Of a stretch of 64,000 nt of DNA, positions 10,301-20,007 are shown piece after piece. A program made the translations under genes and the position numbers. The notes under the pieces are model-generated. The model was not told the origin of the DNA, ran no database searches, and saw only the letters and a program-made list of their open reading frames with translations. The first letter of the stretch is position 1, and each line of letters begins with the position of its first letter. Origin of the DNA: Rhodococcus sp. 06-235-1A (GTDB lineage: Bacteria; Actinomycetota; Actinomycetes; Mycobacteriales; Mycobacteriaceae); NCBI RefSeq assembly GCF_002258785.1, contig NZ_NOYI01000003.1, positions 186,001 through 250,000 of the forward strand, read 5' to 3'.

Positions 10301-11776
10301 ATGACCACGGCAACAGATGTTCGCGTTCGATTCTGCCCGTCTCCCACCGGTACTCCGCACGTCGGGCTGGTCCGAACCGCGCTGTTCAACTGGGCCTTCG
10401 CTCGGCATCACGGCGGAAAATTCGTCTTCCGTATCGAGGACACCGACGCTGCACGCGACTCCGAGGAGTCCTACGCCGCCCTGCTCGACGCACTGCGCTG
10501 GCTCGGACTCGAATGGGACGAGGGTCCCGAGGTGGGTGGCCCGTACGAGCCCTACCGCCAGTCGTTGCGTCGCGAACAGCACATGGCCGTCGTTCGGCAG
10601 TTGCTCGACGCCGGAGAGGCCTACGAATCGTTCTCCACGCCGGAGGAGGTCGAAGCGCGGCACAAGGCTGCCGGACGCGACCCCAAGCTCGGCTACGACA
10701 ACTTCGACCGCGATCTGACTACGGAGCAGCGGCAGGGTTTCCTCGACGAGGGGCGCGGAGCCGTCGTTCGGCTGCGCATGCCCGATCACGATCTGGCGTG
10801 GAACGACCTCGTACGCGGCGAGACGACGTTCAAGGCGGGTACGGTTCCCGACTTCGCGTTGACCCGCGGCAACGGAGTTCCGTTGTACACGTTGGTCAAT
10901 CCCGTCGACGACGCCCTGATGAAGATCACCCACGTTCTGCGCGGCGAGGATCTGCTGTCGTCGACGCCCCGTCAGCTGGCCCTCTACGAGGCCTTGATCC
11001 GGATAGGAGTGGCCGATCGAACCCCCGAGTTCGGCCATCTGCCCTTCGTCATGGGACAGGGCAACAAGAAGCTGTCCAAGCGCGATCCCGAAGCAGACCT
11101 CTTCATCCACCGCGATCGGGGATTCATTCCGGAAGGGCTGCTGAACTACCTTGCTCTTCTCGGATGGGGCATCTCGGACGATCACGACGTCTTCTCGCTC
11201 GACGAGATGGTCGCGGCGTTCGAGATCTCTTCGGTCAATTCCAATCCCGCGCGCTTCGACCAGAAGAAGGCCGACGCCATCAATGCCGAGCACATCCGGT
11301 TGCTCGAGGCCGACGACTTCGCGGCACGACTACGGGAATACCTCGTTGCTCGAGGACATCTCACCGAGCCGATCGACGAGGCGACATTCGCCGTTGCAGC
11401 CGATCTGGTGCAGACCCGCATCGTCGTCCTGTCGGACGCCTGGGGACTGTTGAAGTTCTTGTTCGTCGACGAGGCGGACTTCGAGATCGACCCGGCGGCC
11501 GCGGCCAAGAACCTCGGTGCCGATGCCGCACCCGTTCTCGATGCCGCCATCGAGGCACTGACGGCGTTGCAGGCCTGGACCACGGCGGACCTGGAGGCGA
11601 CTCTGAAGGACGCGTTGATCGAGAAGCTGGAGTTGAAGCCGCGCAAGGCTTTTGCTCCGGTGCGAGTGGGAGTCACCGGGTCGCACATCAGCCCGCCGCT
11701 GTACGAGTCGATGGAACTGCTCGGGCGCGAAAAGACGTTGGCGCGTCTGGTCGCCGCACGCGCACAGATCGCGTGA
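10301..11776 (+). CDS. gltX: Glutamyl-tRNA synthetase
   Basis: Class I aminoacyl-tRNA synthetase, 491 aa. The HIGH-type motif is SPTGTPHVG (residues about 11-19) and the KMSKS-type motif is KKLSKRD (about residue 257). The C-terminal anticodon-binding part is alpha-helical. Actinobacteria lack GlnRS, so this enzyme is expected to be non-discriminating and to charge both tRNA-Glu and tRNA-Gln; GatCAB would then amidate Glu-tRNA-Gln. Genes for both tRNAs lie about 3 kb downstream. ATG 10301 follows GTAGGG. Confidence 0.98.
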   Translation: MTTATDVRVRFCPSPTGTPHVGLVRTALFNWAFARHHGGKFVFRIEDTDAARDSEESYAALLDALRWLGLEWDEGPEVGGPYEPYRQSLRREQHMAVVRQLLDAGEAYESFSTPEEVEARHKAAGRDPKLGYDNFDRDLTTEQRQGFLDEGRGAVVRLRMPDHDLAWNDLVRGETTFKAGTVPDFALTRGNGVPLYTLVNPVDDALMKITHVLRGEDLLSSTPRQLALYEALIRIGVADRTPEFGHLPFVMGQGNKKLSKRDPEADLFIHRDRGFIPEGLLNYLALLGWGISDDHDVFSLDEMVAAFEISSVNSNPARFDQKKADAINAEHIRLLEADDFAARLREYLVARGHLTEPIDEATFAVAADLVQTRIVVLSDAWGLLKFLFVDEADFEIDPAAAAKNLGADAAPVLDAAIEALTALQAWTTADLEATLKDALIEKLELKPRKAFAPVRVGVTGSHISPPLYESMELLGREKTLARLVAARAQIA

Positions 11777-11822
11777 CGGCAGACGGCCACCGGCGCAGCC
11801 GGGCCGTCTCGGGCCACCTCGA

Positions 11823-12833
11823 ATGAGCGTCGCCGACCGACTGGATCGGCTTCAGCGCAGGCGGCCGGTTCTGGGCTTCCCCATCGCGGTGGTCTACAAG
11901 TTCGTCGACGATCAGGGTGGATACCTCGCCGCCCTGATCACGTACTACGCCTTCGTCTCGCTGTTTCCGTTGTTGTTGCTGCTGTCGACGATCCTCGGCA
12001 TCGTGTTGGCCGGAGACCCCGACCTGCAGCGCCAGATCCTCGATTCGGCGCTCGGCCAGATTCCGGTGATCGGTGACGAGCTCGGACAGCCGGATCGAAT
12101 CAGCGGCGGCGTGCTGGGGCTGGTGGTCGGTGGACTCGGGTCACTCTACGGCGGGCTCGGCGTGTCGGTGGCGCTGCAGAACGCGACGAACACGGCGTGG
12201 ACGGTGCCCAAGAACGTGCGCCCCGATCCCATTCGGGCCCGCATCAGAGGATTGGGTCTGCTCAGCACGGTCGGGATCGCGACCTTGACGATCACCGCGC
12301 TCAATGTCCTCAGTGCGGCAGGATATTTCGGTCCGGAAGCCGGTCCGATCGTGTTCACCGTTGCCACACTCCTCTACATCGGGGTGTTCGTCGTCGCCTT
12401 CCGTTTGGCGACCGCCAGGGCACTGTCCGTCCGAGACGTGCTCCCAGGTGCCGTGACTGCAGGCATCGTCTGGCAGTTGCTGCAGAGCTTCGGCAGCGTG
12501 TACGTCAAATACGTGGTGAGCAACGCGACCGTCACCAACGGAGTGTTCGCAGTGGTGCTGGGACTGCTGGCGTTTCTCTACATCACCTCGTTGGCCGTCG
12601 TGATGTGTATGGAGATCAACGTCGTTCGCGTCGATCGCCTCTTCCCGCGAGCCCTTCTGGGCCCCTTCACCGATGACGTGGAACTGACCGAAGGTGACAA
12701 GCTCACCTACACCGGACAGGCGGAAGCGCAGCGCAGCACCGCATTCGAGGAAATCGATGTGACGTTCGAGGACCCACCGAGTGCTCAGACGGACTCCGAC
12801 TCCGACTCCGAATCGGAAGTCGAAACGCCGTAG
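11823..12833 (+). CDS. YihY/BrkB-family integral membrane protein
   Basis: 336 aa with about six membrane helices. The family pattern ITYYAFVSLFPLLLLL (about residue 40) is visible, as is the Gly-rich loop GGLGSLYGGLGV. This family was once called ribonuclease BN; that activity is not attributed to it now, and its function is unresolved. A cytosolic acidic tail (residues about 275-336) ends in alternating Ser-Asp/Ser-Glu. ATG 11823 is used; longer upstream frames overlap gltX and are not credible. The last 49 nt overlap the convergent polymerase-like gene. Confidence 0.88.
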   Translation: MSVADRLDRLQRRRPVLGFPIAVVYKFVDDQGGYLAALITYYAFVSLFPLLLLLSTILGIVLAGDPDLQRQILDSALGQIPVIGDELGQPDRISGGVLGLVVGGLGSLYGGLGVSVALQNATNTAWTVPKNVRPDPIRARIRGLGLLSTVGIATLTITALNVLSAAGYFGPEAGPIVFTVATLLYIGVFVVAFRLATARALSVRDVLPGAVTAGIVWQLLQSFGSVYVKYVVSNATVTNGVFAVVLGLLAFLYITSLAVVMCMEINVVRVDRLFPRALLGPFTDDVELTEGDKLTYTGQAEAQRSTAFEEIDVTFEDPPSAQTDSDSDSESEVETP

Positions 12834-14356
12834 AAGCGGTCGATTCTCGTCTCCATCGGAAACCGCACGGCCGTATCGCCGAACATCAATCGAGTGGCCG
12901 ACAATGCTGCCGCTGCAACGGCTTCCGACACCCGGTCTGCATCCACCGTCGGGCAGTGCACCACCACCTCGTCGTGCTGAAAGAACACCAGTTCGCTACT
13001 GTCGGCTCCGACTTCGTCGGCCAGCCGTCCCCGCAGATCGGCCAACAGACACAACGCCCATTCCGCAGCAGTGGCCTGCACCACGAAGTTACGAGTGAAG
13101 CGACCCCGCGCATGCGCGTCACCGCCGGACCACCATTGCGCCGAGGGTGGTGGGCACGCCCGCCCCAGCCACGAATGCACCACCTCGCCTCGTTCACCGG
13201 CGCGTGCAGCCGACTCCACGAGGGCGACGGCACCGGGGAACTTGGCTCGCAGTCGAGTCAGCAGACCGCGAGCCTCGCCCGACGTCGCGCCGTACAGCAC
13301 GCCGAGAACGGCGACCTTGGCCTTGCCGCGATCGCCCTCGAACGACTCCGCGGCCACCGGCGCGTACAGATCTGCAGTGCCTGCAGCGGCCACCATGCGT
13401 GGGTCGCCGGACATCGCGGCGAGAATGCGTGGTTCGAGCTGACCGGCGTCCGAGGCCACGAATGTGTGATCGAGGTCCGCAATGACGCTGGCTCGCAATG
13501 CTTTCGGAATCTGCAAGCCACCTCCGCCTCGGCTTGCCCATCGCCCGGAGACCACGGCACCCGGAACGTAGACCGGCCTGAATCGATCGCCCTCGACCCA
13601 GGTGTCGAGCCATGTCCACCCATTCGTGCTGTGCAATTTCGAGAGATCGCGATGACGTAGCAGCAAGGGCACGACTGGATGATCTATCTCGCGGACGACG
13701 TGAGCGCGCGTCGATGTCAGCTCGATCCCGGAACGGGCGAACGCAGCCACCACCTCGACCGGAGACGACGGGTTGACGCGCCGACCGAACATGGACGAGA
13801 TCTCACGTTCGAGCCGTAGCAGGGCAGGGGGAGGGGAGCCATCGATCGGGCGGGTTCCGAGCATGGACTCGAGATGACGCCGATGCGCCGCTGCCGAGAA
13901 GGGCAAGCCGTCGTAGGTCATCTCCGCAGCGGCCAGACCACCGGCGGACTCGGCTGCCGCGAGCAGTTGCAGTGCTCGATCGGCGCCGATGTCCTGGAAC
14001 TGACGACGGTACTCGGTGAGCACCGCAGCAGGGTCCAAGTGCGGATCGGCGTCGAACAGTCCCGGTCGCAGGTCGGCGGGAGCCGACGGGGCAGTCGCCG
14101 AGCCGGCCCGCATCGACAGAATCGCACCGACCAGTGCGAGATCGTGACAGCGGCGTACGCGTACCCCTCGTTGGAGCAACCGTGGGTAGATCCGGCTCGT
14201 GTCCTCCCAGATCCATCTGGGCCGTGCGGTCAGCTCGAGCTCCGCAACGGCCGCAGCCGGATCGTCGACGACTGTGGGGTCGCCGAGAACATCGCAGTCG
14301 TCGCCGAGACGGGTCAGCACAGCCTGTTCGCCGCGAGAAACGAGCATGACCTTCAT
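12785..14356 (-). CDS. Family-A DNA polymerase-like protein (bifunctional 3'-5' exonuclease/DNA polymerase type)
   Basis: 523 aa, shorter than Pol I. The C-terminal half holds the polymerase domain. Motif A is VASDAGQLEPRILAAMSGD (the canonical form has DYSQIELR), motif B is KAKVAVLGVLYG, and motif C is FFQHDEVVVH. Both catalytic carboxylates are kept. The N-terminal quarter resembles a remnant of the exonuclease fold (WEDTSRIYPRLL), but I cannot find a DxE exonuclease motif and there is no 5' nuclease domain. ATG 14356 is the chosen start. This would be an accessory polymerase beside the main polA; its role is unknown. The C-terminus is a run of Ser-Glu repeats overlapping the convergent membrane protein gene. 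Confidence 0.85.
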   Translation of the reverse strand: MKVMLVSRGEQAVLTRLGDDCDVLGDPTVVDDPAAAVAELELTARPRWIWEDTSRIYPRLLQRGVRVRRCHDLALVGAILSMRAGSATAPSAPADLRPGLFDADPHLDPAAVLTEYRRQFQDIGADRALQLLAAAESAGGLAAAEMTYDGLPFSAAAHRRHLESMLGTRPIDGSPPPALLRLEREISSMFGRRVNPSSPVEVVAAFARSGIELTSTRAHVVREIDHPVVPLLLRHRDLSKLHSTNGWTWLDTWVEGDRFRPVYVPGAVVSGRWASRGGGGLQIPKALRASVIADLDHTFVASDAGQLEPRILAAMSGDPRMVAAAGTADLYAPVAAESFEGDRGKAKVAVLGVLYGATSGEARGLLTRLRAKFPGAVALVESAARAGERGEVVHSWLGRACPPPSAQWWSGGDAHARGRFTRNFVVQATAAEWALCLLADLRGRLADEVGADSSELVFFQHDEVVVHCPTVDADRVSEAVAAAALSATRLMFGDTAVRFPMETRIDRFYGVSTSDSESESESV

Positions 14357-14600
14357 CGGAGTGTATGCGGTGTGCGAGAGGTCACGGAGTGCAAGTCTGC
14401 TCCTTGCGTGAGCCGATGCGAAGGGCGGGCCCTCGCGCGGCCGGAGACGTGTGCCCGGCACTGTCCTCGGGCTGTCCGGCCGCGGTTTCGAGCGCTCTGA
14501 GCAGCCGATTTGGAGAATGGGTAGTCACCTTTGATAGTCTCTATCCCGGCTCGAAACGCAGTGCACACCGACCGTGGTGAGCATTTCGATTCAAGTGCTT

Positions 14601-14672
14601 TGGGGTATGGTGTAATTGGCAACACAGCGGTTTCTGGTACCGCCATTCTAGGTTCGAGTCCTGGTACCCCAG
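14601..14672 (+). tRNA. tRNA-Gln (anticodon CTG)
   Basis: A 72-nt cloverleaf. Acceptor arm TGGGGTA pairs with TACCCCA, with discriminator G. The anticodon stem GCGGT/ACCGC encloses the loop TTCTGGT, giving anticodon CTG. The T-arm contains GGTTCGAGTCC. No CCA is encoded. Confidence 0.97.
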
Positions 14673-14700
14673 CGAGCAAGTAGCGGCGATTTTGTCGCCG

Positions 14701-14729
14701 GTGCCGAGGCAGTTAAGCTGACTCGGCAC
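14701..14729 (+). terminator. Hairpin after tRNA-Gln
   Basis: GTGCCGAG (14701-14708) pairs perfectly with CTCGGCAC (14722-14729), with an inner CAG/CTG. A smaller 6-bp hairpin with a TTTTG loop (14684-14700) immediately precedes it. Either may end the tRNA-Gln transcript or direct processing. Confidence 0.5.
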
Positions 14730-14761
14730 TTACAAGCTTGAACAATGCAGGTGAAGTTCCT

Positions 14762-14834
14762 GGCCCCGTCGTCTAGCGGCCTAGGACGCCGCCCTCTCAA
14801 GGCGGTAGCGCGGGTTCGAATCCCGTCGGGGCTA
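14762..14834 (+). tRNA. tRNA-Glu (anticodon CTC)
   Basis: A 73-nt cloverleaf. Acceptor GGCCCCG pairs with CGGGGCT (first pair G-U), with discriminator A. The anticodon stem CCGCC/GGCGG encloses the loop CTCTCAA, giving anticodon CTC. The T-arm contains GGGTTCGAATCCC. No CCA is encoded. Confidence 0.97.
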
Positions 14835-14840
14835 CAACTG

Positions 14841-14878
14841 ACAACACCCTCTCGATCCTCGGATCGGGAGGGTGTTGT
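14841..14878. terminator. Terminator after tRNA-Glu, convergent with DUF5302 gene
   Basis: An inverted repeat of about 17 bp (ACAACACCCTCTCGATC and its complement, one G-U pair) with a tetraloop-size loop. It lies 6 nt after the tRNA and 16 nt before the stop of the convergent small gene, so it can act in both directions. Confidence 0.8.
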
Positions 14879-14894
14879 CGTATCGGCCCGCGTT

Positions 14895-15062
14895 TCAGAC
14901 GCTCTTGCGACGGAACATCTTCTGGTGGTCGGCCGGGCCGTGAACGTTGTCGACCTTCGGCCCACCGTCCTTGTGCTCGACGGAATTGCGGGACTTGCTG
15001 TTCTTCTGTTCCAGGACTTCGCGGAACTTCTTCTTCAGTTCTTCACTGCCGGATTCGGGCAT
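14895..15062 (-). CDS. DUF5302 family small protein
   Basis: 55 aa, highly charged: MPESGSEELKKKFREVLEQK at the start and HGPADHQKMFRRKSV at the end. The HGP...FRRKS ending is the hallmark of this short actinobacterial family of unknown function. ATG 15062 has GAGGAGT 7 nt upstream. The frame extending further upstream is not needed. There is no signal peptide or membrane segment. Confidence 0.8.
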   Translation of the reverse strand: MPESGSEELKKKFREVLEQKNSKSRNSVEHKDGGPKVDNVHGPADHQKMFRRKSV

Positions 15063-15178
15063 GGGTGACTCCTCGCAGTCGACGACCGGCCGGGTGGGCC
15101 GCTCGAAACGAAGGTACCCCACTCTCGTCTCGCGATCAGCCGGTTTTCCGGCCGTCCGAGCGGCGCCGTACGCGTCGA

Positions 15179-15907
15179 TCAGAGTCGCTTGTGCAGAGCG
15201 TCCGCCGCCGCCAGAAGATCGGCGGCCCAGCGGGCACCGGGCTTGCGTCCGATTCGATCGATGGGTCCGGACACCGAGATCGCCGCCACCACAGTGTCGT
15301 TGCCGTCGCGCACCGGCGCGGCCACACTCGCTACGCCGGGTTCGCGTTCGCCTGCGCTCTGCGCCCATCCGCGACGTCGAACTTCGAGCAGGACGCGCTC
15401 GCCGAATTCTGCGTCGGGTAGAACGATTCGTTGAGTCTGCGAGTCCGCCCATGCCAGAAGGACTTTGGCACCAGACCCGGCCGTCATCGGTAGCCGCGCT
15501 CCCACGAGCACTGTGTCTCGGAGGCCGGTCGGGGGCTCCATGGACGCAACGCAGACACGCACCGTCCCCTCGCGTCGATAGATCTGAACGCTCTCGCCGG
15601 TGATTTCACGTAGACGCGGGAGGACGGAGGCAGCCGCATCGAGCAGCGAGTCCGAGGCGGTTGCTGCGAGCTCTCCGAGCCCAGGACCGGTGTGCCACAG
15701 ACCGTCGGCATCCCGAACGAGGAGGCGGTGCGTCTCCAGCCCGATCGCGAGTCGGTGGGCGGTGGCGCGGGGCAGGGTGGTTCGAGCGCACAGATCATTG
15801 AGATTGCAGGGCTTCTCGGCCACTGCGTGAAGCACCGCCATCGCCTTGTCGAGCACGCCGATACCGCTCGATTTGTCGACGAGGCCGCCCAGGCTATGCT
15901 GTCTCAT
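15179..15907 (-). CDS. ndgR: IclR-family regulator of leucine genes (NdgR/LtbR type)
   Basis: 242 aa. N-terminal winged helix-turn-helix (about residues 15-75; LNDLCARTTLPRATAHRLA) and a C-terminal IclR effector domain (about residues 90-240; GWAQSAGEREPGVASVAAPV). The whole length resembles NdgR of Streptomyces and LtbR of Corynebacterium, which control leuCD and other amino acid genes. It is divergent from leuC with a 146-bp gap. A -10 box ends 6 nt before its ATG, so the mRNA is probably leaderless. Confidence 0.93.
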   Translation of the reverse strand: MRQHSLGGLVDKSSGIGVLDKAMAVLHAVAEKPCNLNDLCARTTLPRATAHRLAIGLETHRLLVRDADGLWHTGPGLGELAATASDSLLDAAASVLPRLREITGESVQIYRREGTVRVCVASMEPPTGLRDTVLVGARLPMTAGSGAKVLLAWADSQTQRIVLPDAEFGERVLLEVRRRGWAQSAGEREPGVASVAAPVRDGNDTVVAAISVSGPIDRIGRKPGARWAADLLAAADALHKRL

Positions 15908-15913
15908 AGAACG

Positions 15914-15919
15914 ATATTA
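15914..15919 (-). promoter_or_regulatory. -10 box of ndgR
   Basis: On the minus strand TAATAT lies 6 nt ahead of the ATG at 15907, the spacing expected for a leaderless transcript. Confidence 0.55.
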
Positions 15920-15937
15920 GCCTCCCGGATGCTGAGA

Positions 15938-15951
15938 TTGCACAAGTGCGA
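15938..15951. promoter_or_regulatory. Candidate NdgR operator in the ndgR-leuC gap
   Basis: An imperfect palindrome TTGCAC-AA-GTGCGA, flanked by GAGAT on the left and GATC on the right, midway between the divergent genes. Repression of leuCD and autoregulation are inferred from homologues. I cannot confirm the motif without aligned sites. Confidence 0.4.
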
Positions 15952-16053
15952 GATCTCCAGCGCGCCGAGGGGCATGATGTCGAGACGATGACGCGACGCG
16001 AATCAGCGAAGTTCGCCGGCGCGACGACAGGGAAGACGAGGTCCACGACACCG

Positions 16054-17478
<1,425 letters not shown>

Positions 17479-17523
17479 AACGCGTCCTCGCCCGGATCGA
17501 TCGAACTCACAGGAGACAATTCG

Positions 17524-18141
17524 ATGGAAGCTTTCACCAAGCACACCGGTATCGGAGTTCCGCTGCGGCGGTCCAACGTCGACACCGATCAGATAATCCC
17601 CGCGGTCTACCTCAAGCGGGTGACCCGCACCGGATTCGAGGACGGGTTGTTCGCCGCCTGGCGCTCGGATCCGAACTTCATCTTGAACCTCGAGCCCTAC
17701 AACCGAGGCTCGGTGCTCGTGGCCGGGCCCGATTTCGGTACGGGATCGTCACGCGAGCATGCCGTCTGGGCACTTTCGGATTTCGGATTCAGGGTTGTGA
17801 TCGCGTCCCGGTTCGCCGATATCTTCCGGGGAAACTCCGGCAAAGCGGGACTGCTGGCGGCCGAAGTGGATCAGTCGGACGTCGAATTGCTGTGGAAAGC
17901 CTTAGAAGAACAGCCCGGTCTGGAAATAATTGTCGACCTCGTCGACAAGACCGTAACGGCTGGAACTTTGGTGGTGCGCTTCGCGATTGACGACTACACC
18001 CGGTGGCGTCTGCTGGAAGGTCTGGACGACATCGGATTGACATTACGCCAGGTAGAGGCCATTGCGGAGTACGAAAAGTCAAGGCCTTCATACAAACCCC
18101 TGACGCTCCCGGCGCTGATCGAGACCCCCGCAGAAAGCTGA
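17524..18141 (+). CDS. leuD: 3-isopropylmalate dehydratase small subunit
   Basis: 205 aa swivelling domain that completes the active site of LeuC. N-terminal [20 protein letters not shown] and the substrate loop [15 protein letters not shown] (about residues 28-42) are typical, as is [16 protein letters not shown] 17524 follows CAGGAGAC. It is in the leuCD operon. Confidence 0.97.
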   Translation: MEAFTKHTGIGVPLRRSNVDTDQIIPAVYLKRVTRTGFEDGLFAAWRSDPNFILNLEPYNRGSVLVAGPDFGTGSSREHAVWALSDFGFRVVIASRFADIFRGNSGKAGLLAAEVDQSDVELLWKALEEQPGLEIIVDLVDKTVTAGTLVVRFAIDDYTRWRLLEGLDDIGLTLRQVEAIAEYEKSRPSYKPLTLPALIETPAES

Positions 18142-18290
18142 CCGGGTGGGGGTCCGACACGCTTTGCGGCCGTGAATCATTCCGCGACACGTCATGAAAA
18201 TTGGCGTGGCGCATAGACTCTTGACGACTTGGGGTTTACCGTTGTAGTAGTCGGTCCGACGATGGGCCACCATATAGCGGAGGAAATTCC

Positions 18291-18980
18291 ATGAACAAGG
18301 CAGAGCTGATCGACGCCCTGACCGAGAAGTTGGGGTCTGACAGGCGGAGCGCCACAGAGGCTGTCGAGAACATCGTCGACACCATCGTGCGTGCTGTACA
18401 TCGCGGCGAGAGTGTCACGATCACAGGCTTCGGCGTGTTCGAGCAGCGTCGTCGCGCAGCGCGTGTCGCGCGTAACCCCCGCACCGGCGAGACCGTCCGC
18501 GTCAAGCCGACCAACGTTCCGGCGTTCCGTCCGGGTGCACAGTTCAAGGCAGTCATCGCCGGCGGACAGAAATTGCCTGCCACCGGTCCCGCCGTCAAGC
18601 GCGGTTCGGCTGCGGCTCCGGCCAAGAAGACTGCGGCTGCGAAGAAGACCGCTGCCAAGAAGGCGGCCGTGAAGACGACTGCTCGCAAGGCAACCACTGC
18701 GGCTGCGAAGAAGGCCGCTCCCGCGAAGACCACGGCTCGCAAGGCTGCGGCTCCCGCGAAGACCGCCGCCAAGAAGGCAGCTCCCGCGAAGACCACGGCG
18801 CGCAAGACAGTTGCGAAGAAGGCTCCGGCCAAGACAACTGCTCGCAAGGCCGCAACGACGGCTGCACCCGCCAAGAAGGCTCCGGCCAAGACTGCCGCCA
18901 AGAAGACCGTAGCCAAGAAGGCTCCGGCGAAGAAGGCTCCGGCAAAGAAGGCACCCGCAAAGCGCGCAGCGAAGAAGTAG
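18291..18980 (+). CDS. hupB: DNA-binding protein HU with lysine/alanine-rich tail
   Basis: 229 aa. The HU domain is residues 1-90 ([23 protein letters not shown]-binding arm [18 protein letters not shown]). It is followed by a histone H1-like tail of about 135 residues built from AAKKTA/PAKKA/TARKA repeats. The tail is typical of Mycobacteriales HupB, which compacts the nucleoid. Codon use in the tail makes the DNA itself repetitive. ATG 18291 follows GGAGGAAA. A TTGACG (18221-18226) upstream may be a -35, but I see no convincing -10 at the right distance. Confidence 0.97.
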   Translation: MNKAELIDALTEKLGSDRRSATEAVENIVDTIVRAVHRGESVTITGFGVFEQRRRAARVARNPRTGETVRVKPTNVPAFRPGAQFKAVIAGGQKLPATGPAVKRGSAAAPAKKTAAAKKTAAKKAAVKTTARKATTAAAKKAAPAKTTARKAAAPAKTAAKKAAPAKTTARKTVAKKAPAKTTARKAATTAAPAKKAPAKTAAKKTVAKKAPAKKAPAKKAPAKRAAKK

Positions 18981-19013
18981 AGCCTGCAGGCTCACAGCTC
19001 GCACGAACTACGA

Positions 19014-19053
19014 CAGGCCCTCGACTCGGATATCGAGTCGAGGGCCTGTTTGT
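19014..19053. terminator. Terminator between hupB and mutT1
   Basis: A 15-bp perfect inverted repeat (19014-19028 and 19034-19048, CAGGCCCTCGACTCG arms) with a GATAT loop, followed by TTTGTCGTT. The genes on both sides converge on it. Confidence 0.9.
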
Positions 19054-19071
19054 CGTTCGTGTCGCGTCCGA

Positions 19072-20007
19072 CTAGCTGTCAGCGACGAGGGTGGGCAAGG
19101 GGCTGGCGATATGGTCGGCCGCAACGAGCCGGCCGTCGTGACGTGAGAGAACCCACACGCTGCCTTTGCGATTTCTGTTGGCGGGCAGGGTGATTCCGTC
19201 TTTTTCGGCCCACCAACGCATCAGGTCGGGGATCACCTTTCCCTGGCTGCAGACAACGGGCGTGCCGGGCAGTTCGGCGATGTCGCGAGCGCGATGACGG
19301 CCCTTGCGTGGGTCGTCGGCGTACCCCTCCTCGGACAGCAGATGCTCCGGGAGGATGTCCACTCCCAACGATTCTGCGAACGGTGCGACCGTCTGGACAC
19401 AGCGGGCACGGTCGGCCGCATACACCGTGTCGGCCCCGAATGCCCGGAGCAGCGAGACCAGGGACTCGGCCTGCCGTCGTCCGGTCTTGTCGAGTGGACG
19501 CTCGACGTCGTTGCCCTTGAACCGTGACCGTGAGCCCGCACTGCCGTGCCGAACCAACAGCACGGTCGAGGTATCGGCAGGCTTGGCCACGAACCGCCGA
19601 AGAATCTTGTGGTCCATGGGATACGAGAGTTCGCGGCCGATGTCCTCCGGTGCGATCCACCGCAGTTCGTCCACTTCGACATTGGGGACGAACTGCCCTC
19701 CGGTGACTTCCGCCGCCCAGTACAGGACCTTCTTGACCCGACGGTGACCCGGGATCGGATACGTGACGTAGGACAACGACCGTCCGAGCCGAGAATCGAA
19801 TCCGGTCTCCTCCTTGACTTCTCGGACCGCGGCGTCGACTGCCGTTTCGCCGGGATCGAGCTTTCCCTTGGGGAACGACCAGTCGTCGTACTTGGGTCGG
19901 TGCACCAAGGCGATCTCGACTGCCGAATCGCTCCGCGGCGAACGTCGCCACAGGATCGAGCCGGCCGCAAAGATGTTGGCACGGGGGGAGCCGTCGGATG
20001 TGCCCAT
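19072..20007 (-). CDS. mutT1: MutT1-like NUDIX hydrolase / histidine phosphatase fusion
   Basis: 311 aa with two domains. The N-terminal NUDIX domain (residues about 10-145) has an intact box from GKLDPGETAVDAAVREVKEE to TGF. The C-terminal phosphoglycerate mutase-like domain (about residues 150-310) starts VLLVRHGSAG. The mycobacterial homologue hydrolyses 8-oxo-dGTP, 8-oxo-GTP and dinucleoside polyphosphates. ATG 20007 ([13 protein letters not shown]) shares one base with the ppk1 stop, so the two are translationally coupled. Confidence 0.93.
   Translation of the reverse strand: MGTSDGSPRANIFAAGSILWRRSPRSDSAVEIALVHRPKYDDWSFPKGKLDPGETAVDAAVREVKEETGFDSRLGRSLSYVTYPIPGHRRVKKVLYWAAEVTGGQFVPNVEVDELRWIAPEDIGRELSYPMDHKILRRFVAKPADTSTVLLVRHGSAGSRSRFKGNDVERPLDKTGRRQAESLVSLLRAFGADTVYAADRARCVQTVAPFAESLGVDILPEHLLSEEGYADDPRKGRHRARDIAELPGTPVVCSQGKVIPDLMRWWAEKDGITLPANRNRKGSVWVLSRHDGRLVAADHIASPLPTLVADS

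Noticed and set aside
18600..18975. Tandem repeat DNA as a mobile or structural element
   Set aside because: It is the coding sequence of the Ala/Lys-rich tail of hupB, so the repetition reflects the protein.
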